Part shown: positions 19,845 to 30,483 of the stretch, piece after piece
Layout: every line of letters starts with the position of its first letter
How positions within the stretch are numbered: position 1 is the stretch's first letter
Assembly (NCBI GenBank): GCA_027493615.1
Contig: JAOSKK010000012.1
Span: forward strand, 62,001 to 126,000
Reading direction: 5' to 3'
From: Verrucomicrobiota bacterium
GTDB lineage: Bacteria; Verrucomicrobiota; Verrucomicrobiia; Limisphaerales; J093
Length of the DNA: 64,000 bases
Program-made: the position numbers and the translations under genes
Notes under the pieces: generated by a model
The model's database searches: none
Seen by the model: only the letters and a program-made list of their open reading frames with translations
Told to the model about the DNA's origin: nothing

Positions 19845-20858
19845 ATGAACGCAAGTCCGCATGTGGCCGTGGTCGGCGCAACCGGCGCCGTCGGCATCGA
19901 AATGATCCAAACCCTCGAGCGCCGCGGGTTTCCCGTGAGCCGTCTCACCCTGCTGGCGAGCGCCCGGTCGGCCGGCAAGACCCTGCCGTTTCGCGGGCAA
20001 CCGGTGAAGGTCCAGGAGCTCACGAAGGAATCGTTCGCGGGGGTGGATCTGGCGCTGTTCAGTGCGGGCGGCAGCATCTCGAGGGAGTTCGCGCCGGCGG
20101 CGGTGGCGGCGGGGACGGTGGTGGTGGACAATTCGAGCGCCTTTCGCATGGACCCGGCCGTGCCGCTCGTGGTGCCGGAGATCAACGGGGCCGACGTCCG
20201 CGCCCATCGGGGGATCATCGCCAACCCCAACTGCACGACGGCGATCACGCTGATGGCGCTGTATCCGCTGCACGCGGCGTTCGGTTGCACGCGCATCTTC
20301 GCCTCAAGCTACCAGGCGGTTTCGGGCACCGGGGCCAAGGCCATTGCCGAGCTTGAGCGCCAGGTGCACCAGATCGTCCGTGGGGAACCCGTGACGCGGG
20401 AGGTCTATCCCCACCAGATCGCGTTCAATGTCCTGCCGCACGTGGATGCCTTTTTGCCCTCGGGCTACACCAAGGAGGAGATGAAGATGGAGAACGAAGG
20501 GCGGAAGATCATGCATCATCCGAGCTTCCGGGCCAGTGTGACCTGCGTGCGGGTCCCGGTGTACCGGGCGCACTCGGTGGCGGTGAGCGCCGAGTTCGAG
20601 CGTCCGGTCACGGTGGCGGCGGCGCGCGCCGTGCTCGCGAACGCCCCGGGGCTGGACGTGGTGGATGATCCGGCCCATGCGGCGTACCCGCTCCCGCTTT
20701 ACCAGGCGGAGAAGGACAACTGTGCGGTGGGCCGGCTGCGGCAGGATTGTGCCCTGGACAACGGGCTGTGCTTCTGGGTCAGCGGCGACCAACTGCTCAA
20801 GGGCGCAGCATTGAACGCGGTGCAGATCGCGGAAGTCCTGCTGAAGCCGGGGGCTTGA
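19845..20858 (+). CDS. asd: Aspartate-semialdehyde dehydrogenase
   Basis: An intact 337-residue enzyme that reduces aspartyl phosphate to aspartate semialdehyde in lysine, diaminopimelate, threonine and methionine synthesis. The NADP-binding VAVVGATGAVGIEMIQTLER is at the N-terminus. SAGGSISREFAPAAVAAGTV and VDNSSAFRMDPAVPLVVPE follow. The catalytic cysteine is in IIANPNCTTAITLMALYPL. The substrate-binding region SSYQAVSGTGAKAIAELERQ and the histidine in RVPVYRAHSVAVSAEF are present. It stands as a single gene behind a candidate promoter. Confidence 0.96.
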   Translation: MNASPHVAVVGATGAVGIEMIQTLERRGFPVSRLTLLASARSAGKTLPFRGQPVKVQELTKESFAGVDLALFSAGGSISREFAPAAVAAGTVVVDNSSAFRMDPAVPLVVPEINGADVRAHRGIIANPNCTTAITLMALYPLHAAFGCTRIFASSYQAVSGTGAKAIAELERQVHQIVRGEPVTREVYPHQIAFNVLPHVDAFLPSGYTKEEMKMENEGRKIMHHPSFRASVTCVRVPVYRAHSVAVSAEFERPVTVAAARAVLANAPGLDVVDDPAHAAYPLPLYQAEKDNCAVGRLRQDCALDNGLCFWVSGDQLLKGAALNAVQIAEVLLKPGA

Positions 20859-21220
20859 CCGGGTCTCCCTCCGCCGTAGGCACCGACGTGAGGAGGCGGG
20901 GGGGGCACGGCGCGGCCACGGGCAGCGGACGCGGGATCCGGGCCCCGCAACGGCGGGCGGTTGGGTGGGGGATTGTCGTTGCCGAAACCGTCCATCTCGT
21001 TTAGGACTCCTTCACCGTCGAGCCTCGCATGAGCCTTCAGGCTGACCGCCGGACACCGGGTCAGCGTGGGCGGTTCCGGCGATTCTGTCGGTGGGGATGC
21101 CTTTCGGCCTGAACGAGCCTGCGCCAGAGGTGTTCTGGAGTGTGACGGCTGCCTCCGTGTGTGCCAACGGACGGAGGGGGCGCGGGCGATGGCACAAACG
21201 ACAGCGACTACTCGCAAACC
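20859..21220 (+). other. Noncoding gap with dispersed repeat R2 (20876-20898)
   Basis: No gene is seen in 362 bp. R2 lies at 20876-20898 in reverse orientation (GACGTGAGGAGGC core). The remainder should hold the promoter of the LamG gene; no clear boxes are visible. Confidence 0.5.
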
Positions 21221-22823
21221 ATGAACATGAAGCATATGAACCAACACGGAGGCAAAGCCCTTGTGGCAGTGCTCCTGGCGACCGGCCTGGGCACGGCTGC
21301 CCTTCACGCCCAGGCCGTGAAGCTGGCGGAGTTTCCGTTTAACGAAGGCACCGGTGGGACCACCGCCAGCACGGTCAACGACCTCGTTGGCACGATCGGC
21401 GTCGTCCCCAATCCCGACAACATGCCCGAGATCATCACCGACACTCCGTCGGGGGCCGCCAACGACCGGGCGGTGCTGTTGAAAGGCACGGGCTTCCTCG
21501 TGGTGGATGACAGTGTCGGGCCGGTGCTGGCGGTTTCGAACGAACCCCTGACCCTCGAAGCCTGGGTCAAATGGGACGGCACCGACCCCGATCAATACAG
21601 CGGGATCATGGCGTACGGCGCCTCGTACAAGCTCGGTGTGGACAACGGCCAGATCATCTTCACGCTGTTTGGCATCGTGGACGTGTACAGCGGCTTTTTT
21701 CCTGCCGGCCGACGGCGCGTGGCACCACGTGGCCGCGGCCTACGAGCCCGGTGTGGGCGTCACGGTGTACCTCGACGGCGGGGGCATCTTCATCGAGGAG
21801 ACGCGGGCCATGCGCGCCTTCCAGAACAACCGCTTCAGCATCGGGTCGGAAGGCCTCGGCAATTCCCTCCAGTGTTCGCTGGATCGCGTACGGGTGCACA
21901 AGGCCCTGCTGACCGACGCCGAACTCGACAGCGTGGCCGCCACCCCGAAGGCACCCCTGGCCAGCACGCTGGTCTCCTACAGCTTCAACGAGACCACGAT
22001 GCCCTTCCAGAGCGCCGTGGCGCCGGCCCGACCGACCCTGACCTCCGAGGAGTACCTCGCGCTCAGCAATCCCCGCTTCTCGACGGACACGCCGTCGGGC
22101 CGGGCCGGTGACTTCTCGATGGAGTTCACCACCCCGGGTCCGCGCGTGACGGTGCCCGATCCTGCCACGGCGATCCGGCTCGACAACGGCGACTTCACGA
22201 TCCAAGCCTGGGTCAAGTTCGGGCCCCAGGCTGCGCGGGCGGTGCTGTTCTTCAGCAATGGTCCCGGCGGCGCCGTGTCCTTCTCCGTGCTCAACCGCAA
22301 CGTATTCGTGACGACGCTGGGGATTCTCGACCGCGACTCGAGCGCGGCCATCCCGGACGACGGGGGCTGGCACCACATCGCCGTGGTGCACGAAGCCGGC
22401 AAGGAATTCCGCTTCTACGTGGACGGCCAGTTGGCCGACACCCGCGCGTACACCAGCGGCGTCCTGATCGATTCACGCACCGATACCCAGTTCTACATCG
22501 GCAGCGAACCGACTGGCGGGCTTCCGTACGTCGGCAAGCTTGATCGCCTGATCGTCTCCAAAGGCATCGTGCCGGCGGAAGAGCTGGACTTCCGCCCGGT
22601 TCCCGGCGTGGATCCCGGTGCGCCGGAGCTCACGACCCGGACGGTCGTGGAAGTGGCCTGGCCGACGCTGCCGGCCGGCTACGTCCTGCAGTCCAGCACC
22701 AACGTCGAGGACCCGGCGAGTTGGACCGACGTGCCGGGCACGCCGCAGGCCAGCGAAGGGACCTACCGGTACTACTTCCCGCCGACGGTGCCGAAGACCT
22801 TCTACCGCTTGATCAAGCGGTAA
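21221..22823 (+). CDS. Secreted protein with two LamG/concanavalin-like domains, one frameshift
   Basis: About 533 residues. The signal peptide runs from MNMKHMNQHGGKALVAVLLA to an AALHAQA cleavage region. The first LamG-type domain (about 30-240) has NEPLTLEAWVKWDGTDPDQY and, after the break at 21695-21700 (T6 where T5 is needed), GAWHHVAAAYEPGVGVTVYL. The second (about 270-460) has DNGDFTIQAWVKFGPQAARA and GGWHHIAVVHEAGKEFRFYV. The C-terminus has AGYVLQSSTNVEDPASWTDV and FYRLIKR, a tail pattern I associate with exported Verrucomicrobia proteins. LamG domains bind carbohydrates or serve as adhesive modules, and no catalytic domain is seen. A strong terminator follows. Confidence 0.87.
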
Positions 22824-22856
22824 GCACCGCGCGCCTGCGGGATTTCGGCTTCACGA

Positions 22857-22884
22857 AGGCCGGCAGGGTTCCTGCCGGCCTTTC
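22857..22884 (+). terminator. Rho-independent terminator after the LamG gene
   Basis: The stem AAGGCCGGCAGG pairs with CCTGCCGGCCTT around a GTT loop and is followed by TCCTTT. It lies 33 bp past the LamG stop codon. Confidence 0.85.
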
Positions 22885-23072
22885 CTTTGGTGCGTTTCCG
22901 GCGGGCGGTGCGAGGCGTCCGGCCTGCACGCGGAGCACCCTCCCTCGCGGCGAAAGCACTCCGCGCGCGCATCGCCCCGACGCCGCGCGGGGGCACGCAG
23001 CCTAAAGAGGGCCCGGCTGGCCCCCGGCCCGTGCTCCTCGACAACCCCGTGGCGTAGTGGCAACCTATCGGC

Positions 23073-23924
23073 GTGAATCTGGCGAAACTCGAAGCGCTCC
23101 GCCAACAGCTTCGCGGGTACGGCTCCTGTCTGGTGGCGTACTCGGGCGGTGTGGATTCCGTGTTCCTGGCGTATGTGGCGCATCAGACCCTCGGCGAACG
23201 CGCCCTCGCGGTGATTGCGGATTCGCCGAGCCTGCCACGTCGTGAGCTGGCCGAGGCCCTTGAGTTGGGTCGCCGCCATGGTTTCCCCGTACGTGTGGTG
23301 CAGACCGCGGAGTTCACCAACGCCGACTACCTCGCGAACCCGGTCAACCGCTGCTATTTCTGCAAGCACGAGCTGTTCACCGAGCTCGCCCCGCTGGCCC
23401 GGGCTGAAGGCTTTGCGGTCCTGGCCTACGGCGAGAACGCAAGCGACGTGGGGGATCATCGGCCCGGGGCGCAGGCGGCGGCGGAGTTTCAGGTGCGGGC
23501 GCCGCTGAAGGAAGCGGGGCTGACGAAGACCGACATCCGGGAGTTGTCGGCGCACCTGGGCCTGCCCACGGCCGACAAACCGCAAATGGCCTGTCTCAGC
23601 TCCCGCATCCCTTACGGGGAGAACGTCACGCCAGCGAAGCTCCAGATGATCGAGGCGGCAGAGAACGTCCTGCGGGACCTGGGCTTCCACGACGTGCGCG
23701 TGCGGCATCACGAACTGAAGCAGGGCCATTTGGCCCGCATCGAGGTCGGTCCGGCGGAGTTGGCCAAGTTCCTGGCGGATGGCGTGCCGCTCCAGGTAGC
23801 GGAGGCCTTCCGGCAGGCAGGCTACACGCACACCACGCTCGATCTGCAGGGGTATCGCCGCGGAAGTCTCAACGAAGGGATGACGATTCCCCTCGCGTTT
23901 CGCCGGACTGCCGCCGCCGCCTGA
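23073..23924 (+). CDS. larE: LarE-type ATP-dependent sacrificial sulfur transferase
   Basis: An intact 283-residue protein starting at GTG 23073. It has the PP-loop SCLVAYSGGVDSVFLAYVAH, the CYFCKHELF segment and AYGENASDVGDHRPGAQAA. The segment DKPQMACLSSRIPYGENVT contains the conserved cysteine that in Lactiplantibacillus LarE gives up its sulfur. LarE makes the nickel-pincer nucleotide cofactor used by lactate racemase and related LarA enzymes. No larA, larB or larC is visible in the window, so its partners must be elsewhere or its role differs. The smc gene converges 45 bp downstream. Confidence 0.92.
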   Translation: MNLAKLEALRQQLRGYGSCLVAYSGGVDSVFLAYVAHQTLGERALAVIADSPSLPRRELAEALELGRRHGFPVRVVQTAEFTNADYLANPVNRCYFCKHELFTELAPLARAEGFAVLAYGENASDVGDHRPGAQAAAEFQVRAPLKEAGLTKTDIRELSAHLGLPTADKPQMACLSSRIPYGENVTPAKLQMIEAAENVLRDLGFHDVRVRHHELKQGHLARIEVGPAELAKFLADGVPLQVAEAFRQAGYTHTTLDLQGYRRGSLNEGMTIPLAFRRTAAAA

Positions 23925-23969
23925 CCCGCCCTCCACCCTGCTCGAGCGTCGCCGCCGGTGCTACGCCGG

Positions 23970-26900
23970 TCAGTTCCGCGCCAGTTCGAGGGTTTCCTGC
24001 TTGTCCAGGATCCGATCCTCCTCCGGCTCCAAGGGCGGGACGTTGGTGGGAGTCTCGAGGGAATGCGGCGTCTCCGGGGTCGCGGGTTCGCGGGACTTGT
24101 GAAACTTCACGCTGACGATCTTGCTGACGCCGTGCTCCTGCATGGTGATGCCGTAGAGGACATCGGCCATGGCGATGGTGCGCTTGTTGTGCGTGATGAT
24201 GACGAACTGGGAGTGGGCGAGGAAGCGCTGCAGGATGCGCACGAAGCGGTTGATGTTTGATTCGTCCAGGGGGGCGTCCAGCTCGTCGAGCACGCAGAAG
24301 GGGCTGGGCCGGACCATGTAGATGGCAAAGAGCAGCGCCACCGCGGTCATGGTCTGTTCGCCACCCGACAACAGCGAGATGCTGCGCAGTTGTTTGCCGG
24401 GCGGACGCGCCATGATCTCGATGCCGCTCTCGAGGACATCACCCGCGTCCACCAGTTCGAGGTCGGCGGTGCCGCCGCCGAAGATCTCGACGAACAGGGT
24501 GCAGAAGTTCTCGCGGACCCGGGCGAACGTCTCGGTGAACATGACCTGCGTCTCCGCGTTGACCCGGTTGAGGATGTCCACCAACTGACGCTTGGCCTCG
24601 ACGAGGTCGTCGTGTTGCGTGGCCAAGTGCTGGTGGCGTTGCTCGGCTTCCTCGAACTCCTCGATGGCCACGAGGTTCACGGGGCCCATCTCATCCAGAC
24701 GCCGCTGCAGGGCGGCCACCTGTTCGGCCACAGCCGCCCAGTCGGTGGCCACGCCGGCGTTGGCCATCTCCTCGGGGGTGACGACCACCACCTTGGCTGG
24801 TCCGTCGGCGGCGAAGGTGATCCGGATGCACTCGCTGCGGATTTCGTCGAGCTGGACCTGGTACTTCTGCTGCAACCGCTCCCGCAGGTTCTGCAGGCTC
24901 ACGCGGCGTTCGGCGAGGGCCACCTCCAGAGCGCCCCGTTCCTCCTGGACCTCGTTCTGTCGGCGGCGCAACTCCCGCAAGGTCTCCTCGCGCGAGTGGA
25001 TCTCGGCGTCCTGGGCAGCTCGCTGCATCCCGAGTTCGGCCAGTCGCCGGTTCACGGCCTCACGTTCCTGCTCGAGCGCCTCCGCCCGCAGCCGGGACTC
25101 GGCGATCTCCGCCTCGGCCTGGCCGCGTCGCTGGAGCAGTCCATCCACCTCCCGGCGACGCTGGCTCGCCGCCTGGCGGAGTTCCTCGATGCGCTGTTCG
25201 AGCGGACGCTGCTGCTGGCGGAGGGAGGCGTGGACCTGTTCCTCTGCCGCCAGCGCCACCTTGGACTCGGTCAACTCGGCCCCGGCGGCGTCACGCCGCT
25301 GGCGTCCGCCTTCCAGCGCTGCCTGGAAAGCCGCGCCGCGCTCCTGCAAGGCGGCCTCGGCCTTCTCGCGCTCCGCCAGTTCCGCGGCGAGCGTGTGCCG
25401 GCGCGACTCCGCCTCCTGCTGTCGTTCCGCCAGGTTCTGGATCTCAAAGACGACCGTGTCCACTTTCTGGCCGAGGACGGTGAGCGCCTGCTGGAGCGCT
25501 TTGAACTCGCCCTGGCGCGTGGCCAGGGCGACCTCCTGGGCACGAAGCTCGGTTTGCGCCTCCTGCAAGCCGGCCTGGAGGGCGGTCTGTTCGCTCAGCA
25601 ACGCGCCCTTCTGACGGCTGAGCCCGGCGATCCGTTCCTGCAGCCCGGCCAGTTGCTGCTCGAGCCGGCTGATCTCGTTCTTGCGCGCGAGGATCGAAGT
25701 GGCGACGCCGCCGTTGCCGTTGGTCTGTCCGCCGGTGAATACACCGTACCGGCTGAGCACCTCGCCACCGAGGGTGACGAAATCGAATTCCCCGTGGGTT
25801 TCGCGCCAGGCCGCCGTCGCGGTCGCCAGGTCGGGCACGATCTGGGTGCGGCCGAGCAAACCATGCAGCAGGGGCAGGACGCTGGGTTCGGCCTCGACCA
25901 CGCTCAGAGCGGGGCGGCATTGCCAGGTGGCGAGCCGCTCGGTGAGCTGCTGTTCGATCTCGGACCGGGCCATGAAACCATTGCGCAACGCCAGCGGCGC
26001 CACGCTGGCCCGGCCCTGCTTGCCCGCCGCCAGCTCGGCCAGAATCTGCTGGGCGCTCTCGGGCTGCTCGGTCAGGACAAGCTGAAGGTGGTGACCGAGG
26101 GCCGCTTCGACCGCCGGGACTTCGGCCGCCGCCACACGGATACGGTCGGCCAGCGACCCCAGCACACCGTGCGCGCTCTTGAGTGCCGCGAGGGCGCCGG
26201 CTCCGAATCCTTCATGGCTGGCCTCGAGCTGGGCCAGCACGCCGCGCCGGGAGCTGAGCTCGGCTTGTTCCCGCTGGCAGATCTCCAGTTGCCGGGTCAC
26301 CTCGTTCAGCTCGGCCTGCAGCGCACGCAGCCGTTGCTGGCGCTCTTCCACCCCGAGGCGGCGTGCCTGCACGTCGCGCTGCTGGGCCTCGCTGTTCTGC
26401 TCGAACTCCACCAACCGCTGCTGCAGTTGCCGGCGCTCCTCCTCGAGCTGGAGCTTCTCGGCCGAGAGCTTGTCCAGCCGGACGAGATCGCCCTGCTTCT
26501 GCAGTTCGAGGGCGGCGAGGTCGTTGCGGGTTCGCGCCAACCGCTGGGCCTCGCCGAACTGCTCGGTCTGAAGTCGCTGCTGGGCGGCCTGCTGTTCCCG
26601 CAGCTCGAGTTCGATGGCCTGGACGGCCTGCCGGCGCGCCTCCAGGCCGGTCCGGAGTTCAGCCAGTCGGGCGGCGGCGGTGGTGAGCCGCTCCGAGACC
26701 GCGGCCAGTTCCTGCTCGGAGGCCAGGCGACGTTCATCGGCTTGGGCGATGGCTTCAAAAGCAGCCGCGTATTGCCCGGCGAACTCGCGCAGCCGCTCCT
26801 CGTTGTATTGTACGCGACCCAGGTGGCGATCGCACTCGCCCTTCAACTCGAGGCTGCGTTGCTGCGCGGCCGCGACCTCCTGGTCCACTCCGGCCAGCAT

Positions 26901-27740
26901 GGCCCGGAGTTCCGACACATCAGACTCCGTGCCGAGGAGCTCCTGCGTGCCCCGTTCGAGCTCATGGCGAAGCTCCTCAAGTCGCGTCTGCCGCTCCTGG
27001 ATCTCCCCGAGCAGGGTATCGTACTGGTGCCGGGCGAGCTGGGTGTCGAGATGCTGCAGCTCCGCCATGAGCGTCTTGTAGCGACGAGCCTTTCCGGCCT
27101 GGCGCTGCAGCGAGATGATCTGGCGCTTGACCTCGCGGATGAGATCGGACACGCGCAGCAGGTTCTGTTCGGTCTGTTCCAGCTTGCGCAGGGCCTCCCG
27201 TTTCTGGGCCTTGAACCGGGTAATGCCCGCGGCCTCCTCGAACACGAGCCGGCGGTCGTCCGGCTTGCTCGACAGGATCTGCGTGATGTTCCCCTGGGCC
27301 ATGATGCTGTAGCTGGCCCGCCCGACGCCGGTGCCCGCAAACAACTGCTGGATATCCTTGAGCCGGCAGGCGGTCTTGTTCAGGTAATACTCGCTGCCAC
27401 CGTCGCGGAACACCCGGCGCGTCAGAGTGACCTCGTCATAGGCGAGCTCGACACCCGCCGCCTTGAGCTGTTCCTGATCGATCCCACCAATCGTCAAGGA
27501 CACCTCGGCAAAGCCCAGGGGACCGCGGGAGTCCGTTCCGTTAAAGATAACATCCGCCATCTCACCGCCCCGCAGTGCTTTGGCCGATTGCTCGCCCAAC
27601 ACCCAGCGGATGGCGTCGGCGATGTTCGACTTGCCGCAGCCATTGGGCCCGACAATGGCAGTGATCCCCGGCTCGAAGTTCAGCGAGGTCTTGTCCGCGA
27701 ACGACTTGAACCCAAGAGTGGTCAGGTTCTTCAGATACAT
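23970..27740 (-). CDS. smc: Chromosome segregation ATPase SMC
   Basis: An intact SMC of 1,256 residues that forms the condensin core with ScpA and ScpB. The start MYLKNLTTLGFKSFADKTSL at 27740 is chosen because SMC proteins begin exactly there; an upstream in-frame ATG at 27983 would add 81 unrelated residues encoded partly by repeat R2. The Walker A is IVGPNGCGKSNIADAIRWVL. Long coiled coils flank a hinge region (about 520-660, with HEGFGAGALAALKSAHG). The C-terminal head has the signature SLLSGGEQTMTAVALLFAIY and Walker B CVLDELDAPLDESNINRFV. No scpA or scpB lies nearby. Confidence 0.96.
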   Translation of the reverse strand: MYLKNLTTLGFKSFADKTSLNFEPGITAIVGPNGCGKSNIADAIRWVLGEQSAKALRGGEMADVIFNGTDSRGPLGFAEVSLTIGGIDQEQLKAAGVELAYDEVTLTRRVFRDGGSEYYLNKTACRLKDIQQLFAGTGVGRASYSIMAQGNITQILSSKPDDRRLVFEEAAGITRFKAQKREALRKLEQTEQNLLRVSDLIREVKRQIISLQRQAGKARRYKTLMAELQHLDTQLARHQYDTLLGEIQERQTRLEELRHELERGTQELLGTESDVSELRAMLAGVDQEVAAAQQRSLELKGECDRHLGRVQYNEERLREFAGQYAAAFEAIAQADERRLASEQELAAVSERLTTAAARLAELRTGLEARRQAVQAIELELREQQAAQQRLQTEQFGEAQRLARTRNDLAALELQKQGDLVRLDKLSAEKLQLEEERRQLQQRLVEFEQNSEAQQRDVQARRLGVEERQQRLRALQAELNEVTRQLEICQREQAELSSRRGVLAQLEASHEGFGAGALAALKSAHGVLGSLADRIRVAAAEVPAVEAALGHHLQLVLTEQPESAQQILAELAAGKQGRASVAPLALRNGFMARSEIEQQLTERLATWQCRPALSVVEAEPSVLPLLHGLLGRTQIVPDLATATAAWRETHGEFDFVTLGGEVLSRYGVFTGGQTNGNGGVATSILARKNEISRLEQQLAGLQERIAGLSRQKGALLSEQTALQAGLQEAQTELRAQEVALATRQGEFKALQQALTVLGQKVDTVVFEIQNLAERQQEAESRRHTLAAELAEREKAEAALQERGAAFQAALEGGRQRRDAAGAELTESKVALAAEEQVHASLRQQQRPLEQRIEELRQAASQRRREVDGLLQRRGQAEAEIAESRLRAEALEQEREAVNRRLAELGMQRAAQDAEIHSREETLRELRRRQNEVQEERGALEVALAERRVSLQNLRERLQQKYQVQLDEIRSECIRITFAADGPAKVVVVTPEEMANAGVATDWAAVAEQVAALQRRLDEMGPVNLVAIEEFEEAEQRHQHLATQHDDLVEAKRQLVDILNRVNAETQVMFTETFARVRENFCTLFVEIFGGGTADLELVDAGDVLESGIEIMARPPGKQLRSISLLSGGEQTMTAVALLFAIYMVRPSPFCVLDELDAPLDESNINRFVRILQRFLAHSQFVIITHNKRTIAMADVLYGITMQEHGVSKIVSVKFHKSREPATPETPHSLETPTNVPPLEPEEDRILDKQETLELARN

Positions 27741-28261
27741 CTCGCGCGTTTCATACTCCCAGGTGATCGGTGTGTAAAGGGGAAACCACAAGGGGCTGTG
27801 GTTTTGCCACCTGGTCCACACAATCTGTGGATTGAGCCCGCGCAACACTTTCCACCCGGCCCTCCACGGGGACCTCCCCGGCCCGCCGCAGCCGCCGACG
27901 TGAGGAGGCGAAGTGGCCATGCCCCCGATTGATGACGCCTCCTGAAGTCGGTGCCTGCGGGTGGTCGCGGTTCCATGTCCCACGGGTTTGCGCGAGCGAT
28001 CGTACGGGGGAAGCTTACGGGGGGACGTGCTAAGCCAAAAGCGTTTTGACAGGATCGGGCCGCTTCACTCAGGATTCAGCCCGCGGAACGAACGCGGTCA
28101 AGCCCCTCGACCCCGCTCGGTCCGCAGGGCACACCGCTGGTCCGGCGACTCGGCCTGAACCAGGCGGGGCGCGGTGTGGCGGAAGTCCGGGACTCCTGCC
28201 GGTCTCTCCCAGCGCGGTCGAGGCGAGGGGCAGTGGCACGGGCGGCGCAACAATTGATGAC
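27741..28261. other. Divergent intergenic region between smc and the TPR gene, with R2 copy at 27889-27915
   Basis: A 521-bp gap with no supported gene. R2 lies at 27889-27915 in reverse orientation (CCGACGTGAGGAGGCGAAGT), with a flank resembling the copy at 62299. A small hairpin (AACCACA/TGTGGTT) lies near 27785. Promoters for both flanking genes should be here, but none is clear. Confidence 0.5.
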
Positions 28262-30305
28262 ATGAGCAACTCACAAGCCCCAGTGCGGAGGGGAGCCCCA
28301 CCGCTCGCGGTCGCGCAGCCGCAGCCTGTCGCGACGGTTCGCCCGCTGGCCGTTGTTGCGGTTGATGATCGACAGCCCCGCGTTCCGGTACGTGGTGCTG
28401 GGGTTCTTGCTCGTGGCGGTCGCGACCCCCTTGATGCTCTTGAAGCTCTGGCGTGTCGGCCCGCCGGAAATGAAGGCGCGTCCCCGGGTCAGCACCATCG
28501 ACTTTGTCCAGGCCTGGTCGTTGAAACGGAACGCCCGCGAAGCGGAAGGACGGGCTGATTACCCGAACGCGCTGGCGGCGTGGCGGGCGGCCGCCGCCAA
28601 CAACCCGGCCGACCTCGTCGCCCTGCGCGGCAGTCTCAGCTCGATTCTGCGGTCCCCGCGCCCGGCCGAGGCTGCCACGACCGCCATGAACGTGGCGGGT
28701 TGGCTTTTGCGCATGGGTCAGACGAACCTGGCGGACGTCGAACTGGTCGCCGAGACCCTCAACCGCTGTGAGCTGCACGACACGACGGCCGTGCTCCTGT
28801 CCCGCCTGACGAACGTGGCTTCGCCCAAGTTGAATCGGCACCAGGCCGCCGCCCTGTTCCGCAGCGGACGAGTCGGCCAATTCGTGGATTTGCTGAAAAG
28901 TGACCCGGCGCTCGACGCCGTCGTCCAGGGCAGCCTCGAAGCGCCCGCTCCGAGCGCCTCGCTCAGCCCGGCGGATGCCGAGCTGCGACTGGTCGCGTTG
29001 GCCTACCTCGCCGGCTGGAATGCCAAGCTGGAAAAGGACCGGACCGCCGAGGAGAAGGAACGGATGGCCCGCGCGCTCGAGGCGCTGCAGGCCGCGGCGC
29101 AGGACCCCGCGACCGAAACCGTGGCGCATGAGCTCGAGATGATGGTGTATGTCCAGCGACGGGACGAGGAGGGATGCGCCGCGTCATTCCGCAAGCTGCG
29201 GGATGCCGGCCGCGCGTCCGTGCGCCACCTGGCCATGTACGTGACCTTGCTCCTGCTCGAGCACAAGATGGATGAGGCGAAGGCCCTGGTGGATGAGGTC
29301 AACCCGGTGCCGCGCACCGACAGTGATGTGTTCCGGCTCGTGGCCCTGCTCGCCGCCCTGGACCGCTTGGCAGAGGCCGACAAGCTTTGTCAGCAGTACT
29401 TCAACGACCCTCCCTGGATCGAAGAGGGGGCGCTCATCCGGGCGGATCTGCTGATCGAGATGGGGAAGAAGCCGGAGAAGTTCCCGACGACTTGGGACGA
29501 GCTCCGCCGCATGGCCTACCGGATCCGCAACCATCCCTCGACGCGCGAGTCGTTGCGGGGATTCAGCCTCTATCTCGAGGGTCTGGCTGAATGGAAGCAA
29601 GGCTACCGTGACAACGCCGTCCGCGCCTTCAGTCAGGCCGTGGCCCCGGCCAACCCGGACGACAAGAACTCCACCACCGACCTGTTCCCCGACAACCGGC
29701 TGGCGCTGCGGGTGGCCGACGGCCTGCTTAAGCTCAAGCTGGCGGAGTACGCCGAGCCCCTGCTCCTCCGGCGTCGGGAGCTCGCCCGCAATGACCCCGG
29801 CTTCCTGACCATGCTGGTGCAGTGCGCGGACAAACTCAAACAAGGTGACTACCTGTGGGACGCCGTGACGAATCTCTACGCCCTGGCCCCGAACGACCCC
29901 ATGGTGGTGAACAACTACGCCGCCACGCTGCTCCTGTTCCGCCGCAAACCCCAGGAAGCCATTGTCCACACGCTGCGCCTCATCCAAGTTCGGGAATTGT
30001 CCAGCAGGCCCGAAGTGGTGCTCAACCATGTCATTGCCCTGACCATGAACAATCGGCTCGACGAGGCGGATGAGCTGATGCTCAAAGTTCGCCCTGAAGA
30101 CCTGAATGACGACGATATGCGTGCCCAGTATTACCTCGCCCTTTTCGAGTTGCGTCTCCTGCAGGGGCGTCTCGGCGAAGCGCGGGCCATTTTCGAGGTC
30201 ATCAGAACCACCTACCTCTCCCGCCTCTTCTCCGTCCAGACCGAGTGGCTCGAATCCAAGATGCCCCTGCTCGACGCCTCCCGCACCCCCGCCAGCACAC
30301 CTTAG
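28262..30305 (+). CDS. Membrane-anchored TPR-like protein of unknown function
   Basis: An uninterrupted frame from 28353 encodes 650 residues. One transmembrane helix sits at the start (FRYVVLGFLLVAVATPLMLL). Helical TPR-like repeats follow to the end, including YPNALAAWRAAAANNPADLV, WLLRMGQTNLADVELVAETL, VNNYAATLLLFRRKPQEAIV and IALTMNNRLDEADELMLKVR. The frame carries a basic Arg/Ser stretch immediately upstream of the helix. An ATG at 28262 (MSNSQAPVRRG) would join it with one indel near 28300, and I prefer that start; TTG 28353 and ATG 28365 are alternatives. The C-terminal domain is expected to face outwards or the periplasm. No partner is recognised, and a scaffold role is likely. Confidence 0.75.
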
Positions 30306-30413
30306 CGTCCGCCCGATTTCCCGGCGGCGGGCCACGGTGAGTCGAGGGCTCCCTCGACGCGCCGCAACAGACTCCCGTACCCACGCTCACCGTTGCGGTC
30401 CTCTCGTTGAAGG

Positions 30414-30446
30414 CTGCCGCACAAGCCGTGCGGCAGGGGGGCTTTT
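30414..30446 (+). terminator. Terminator-like hairpin after the TPR gene
   Basis: CTGCCGCAC (30414-30422) pairs with GTGCGGCAG (30428-30436), followed by a G-run and then five T. It lies 109 bp past the TPR stop and 38 bp before the protease start. Confidence 0.65.
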
Positions 30447-30483
30447 TGCTTGTTTGCCGCCGCGGCGCGGCAAACCCTGACGC

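Noticed and set aside
24390..27932. A 1,180-residue open frame on the plus strand opposite smc, and similar long antisense frames (7410-8918 plus, 31248-33770 minus)
   Set aside because: High-GC codon bias leaves the opposite strand without stops. The antisense products show no family motifs, while the sense strand encodes SMC, aldehyde dehydrogenase and Tricorn protease in full.
27741..27983. An N-terminal extension of SMC from the ATG at 27983
   Set aside because: The 81 extra residues are not SMC-like and are partly encoded by repeat R2. SMC proteins begin at the MYLKNL position.
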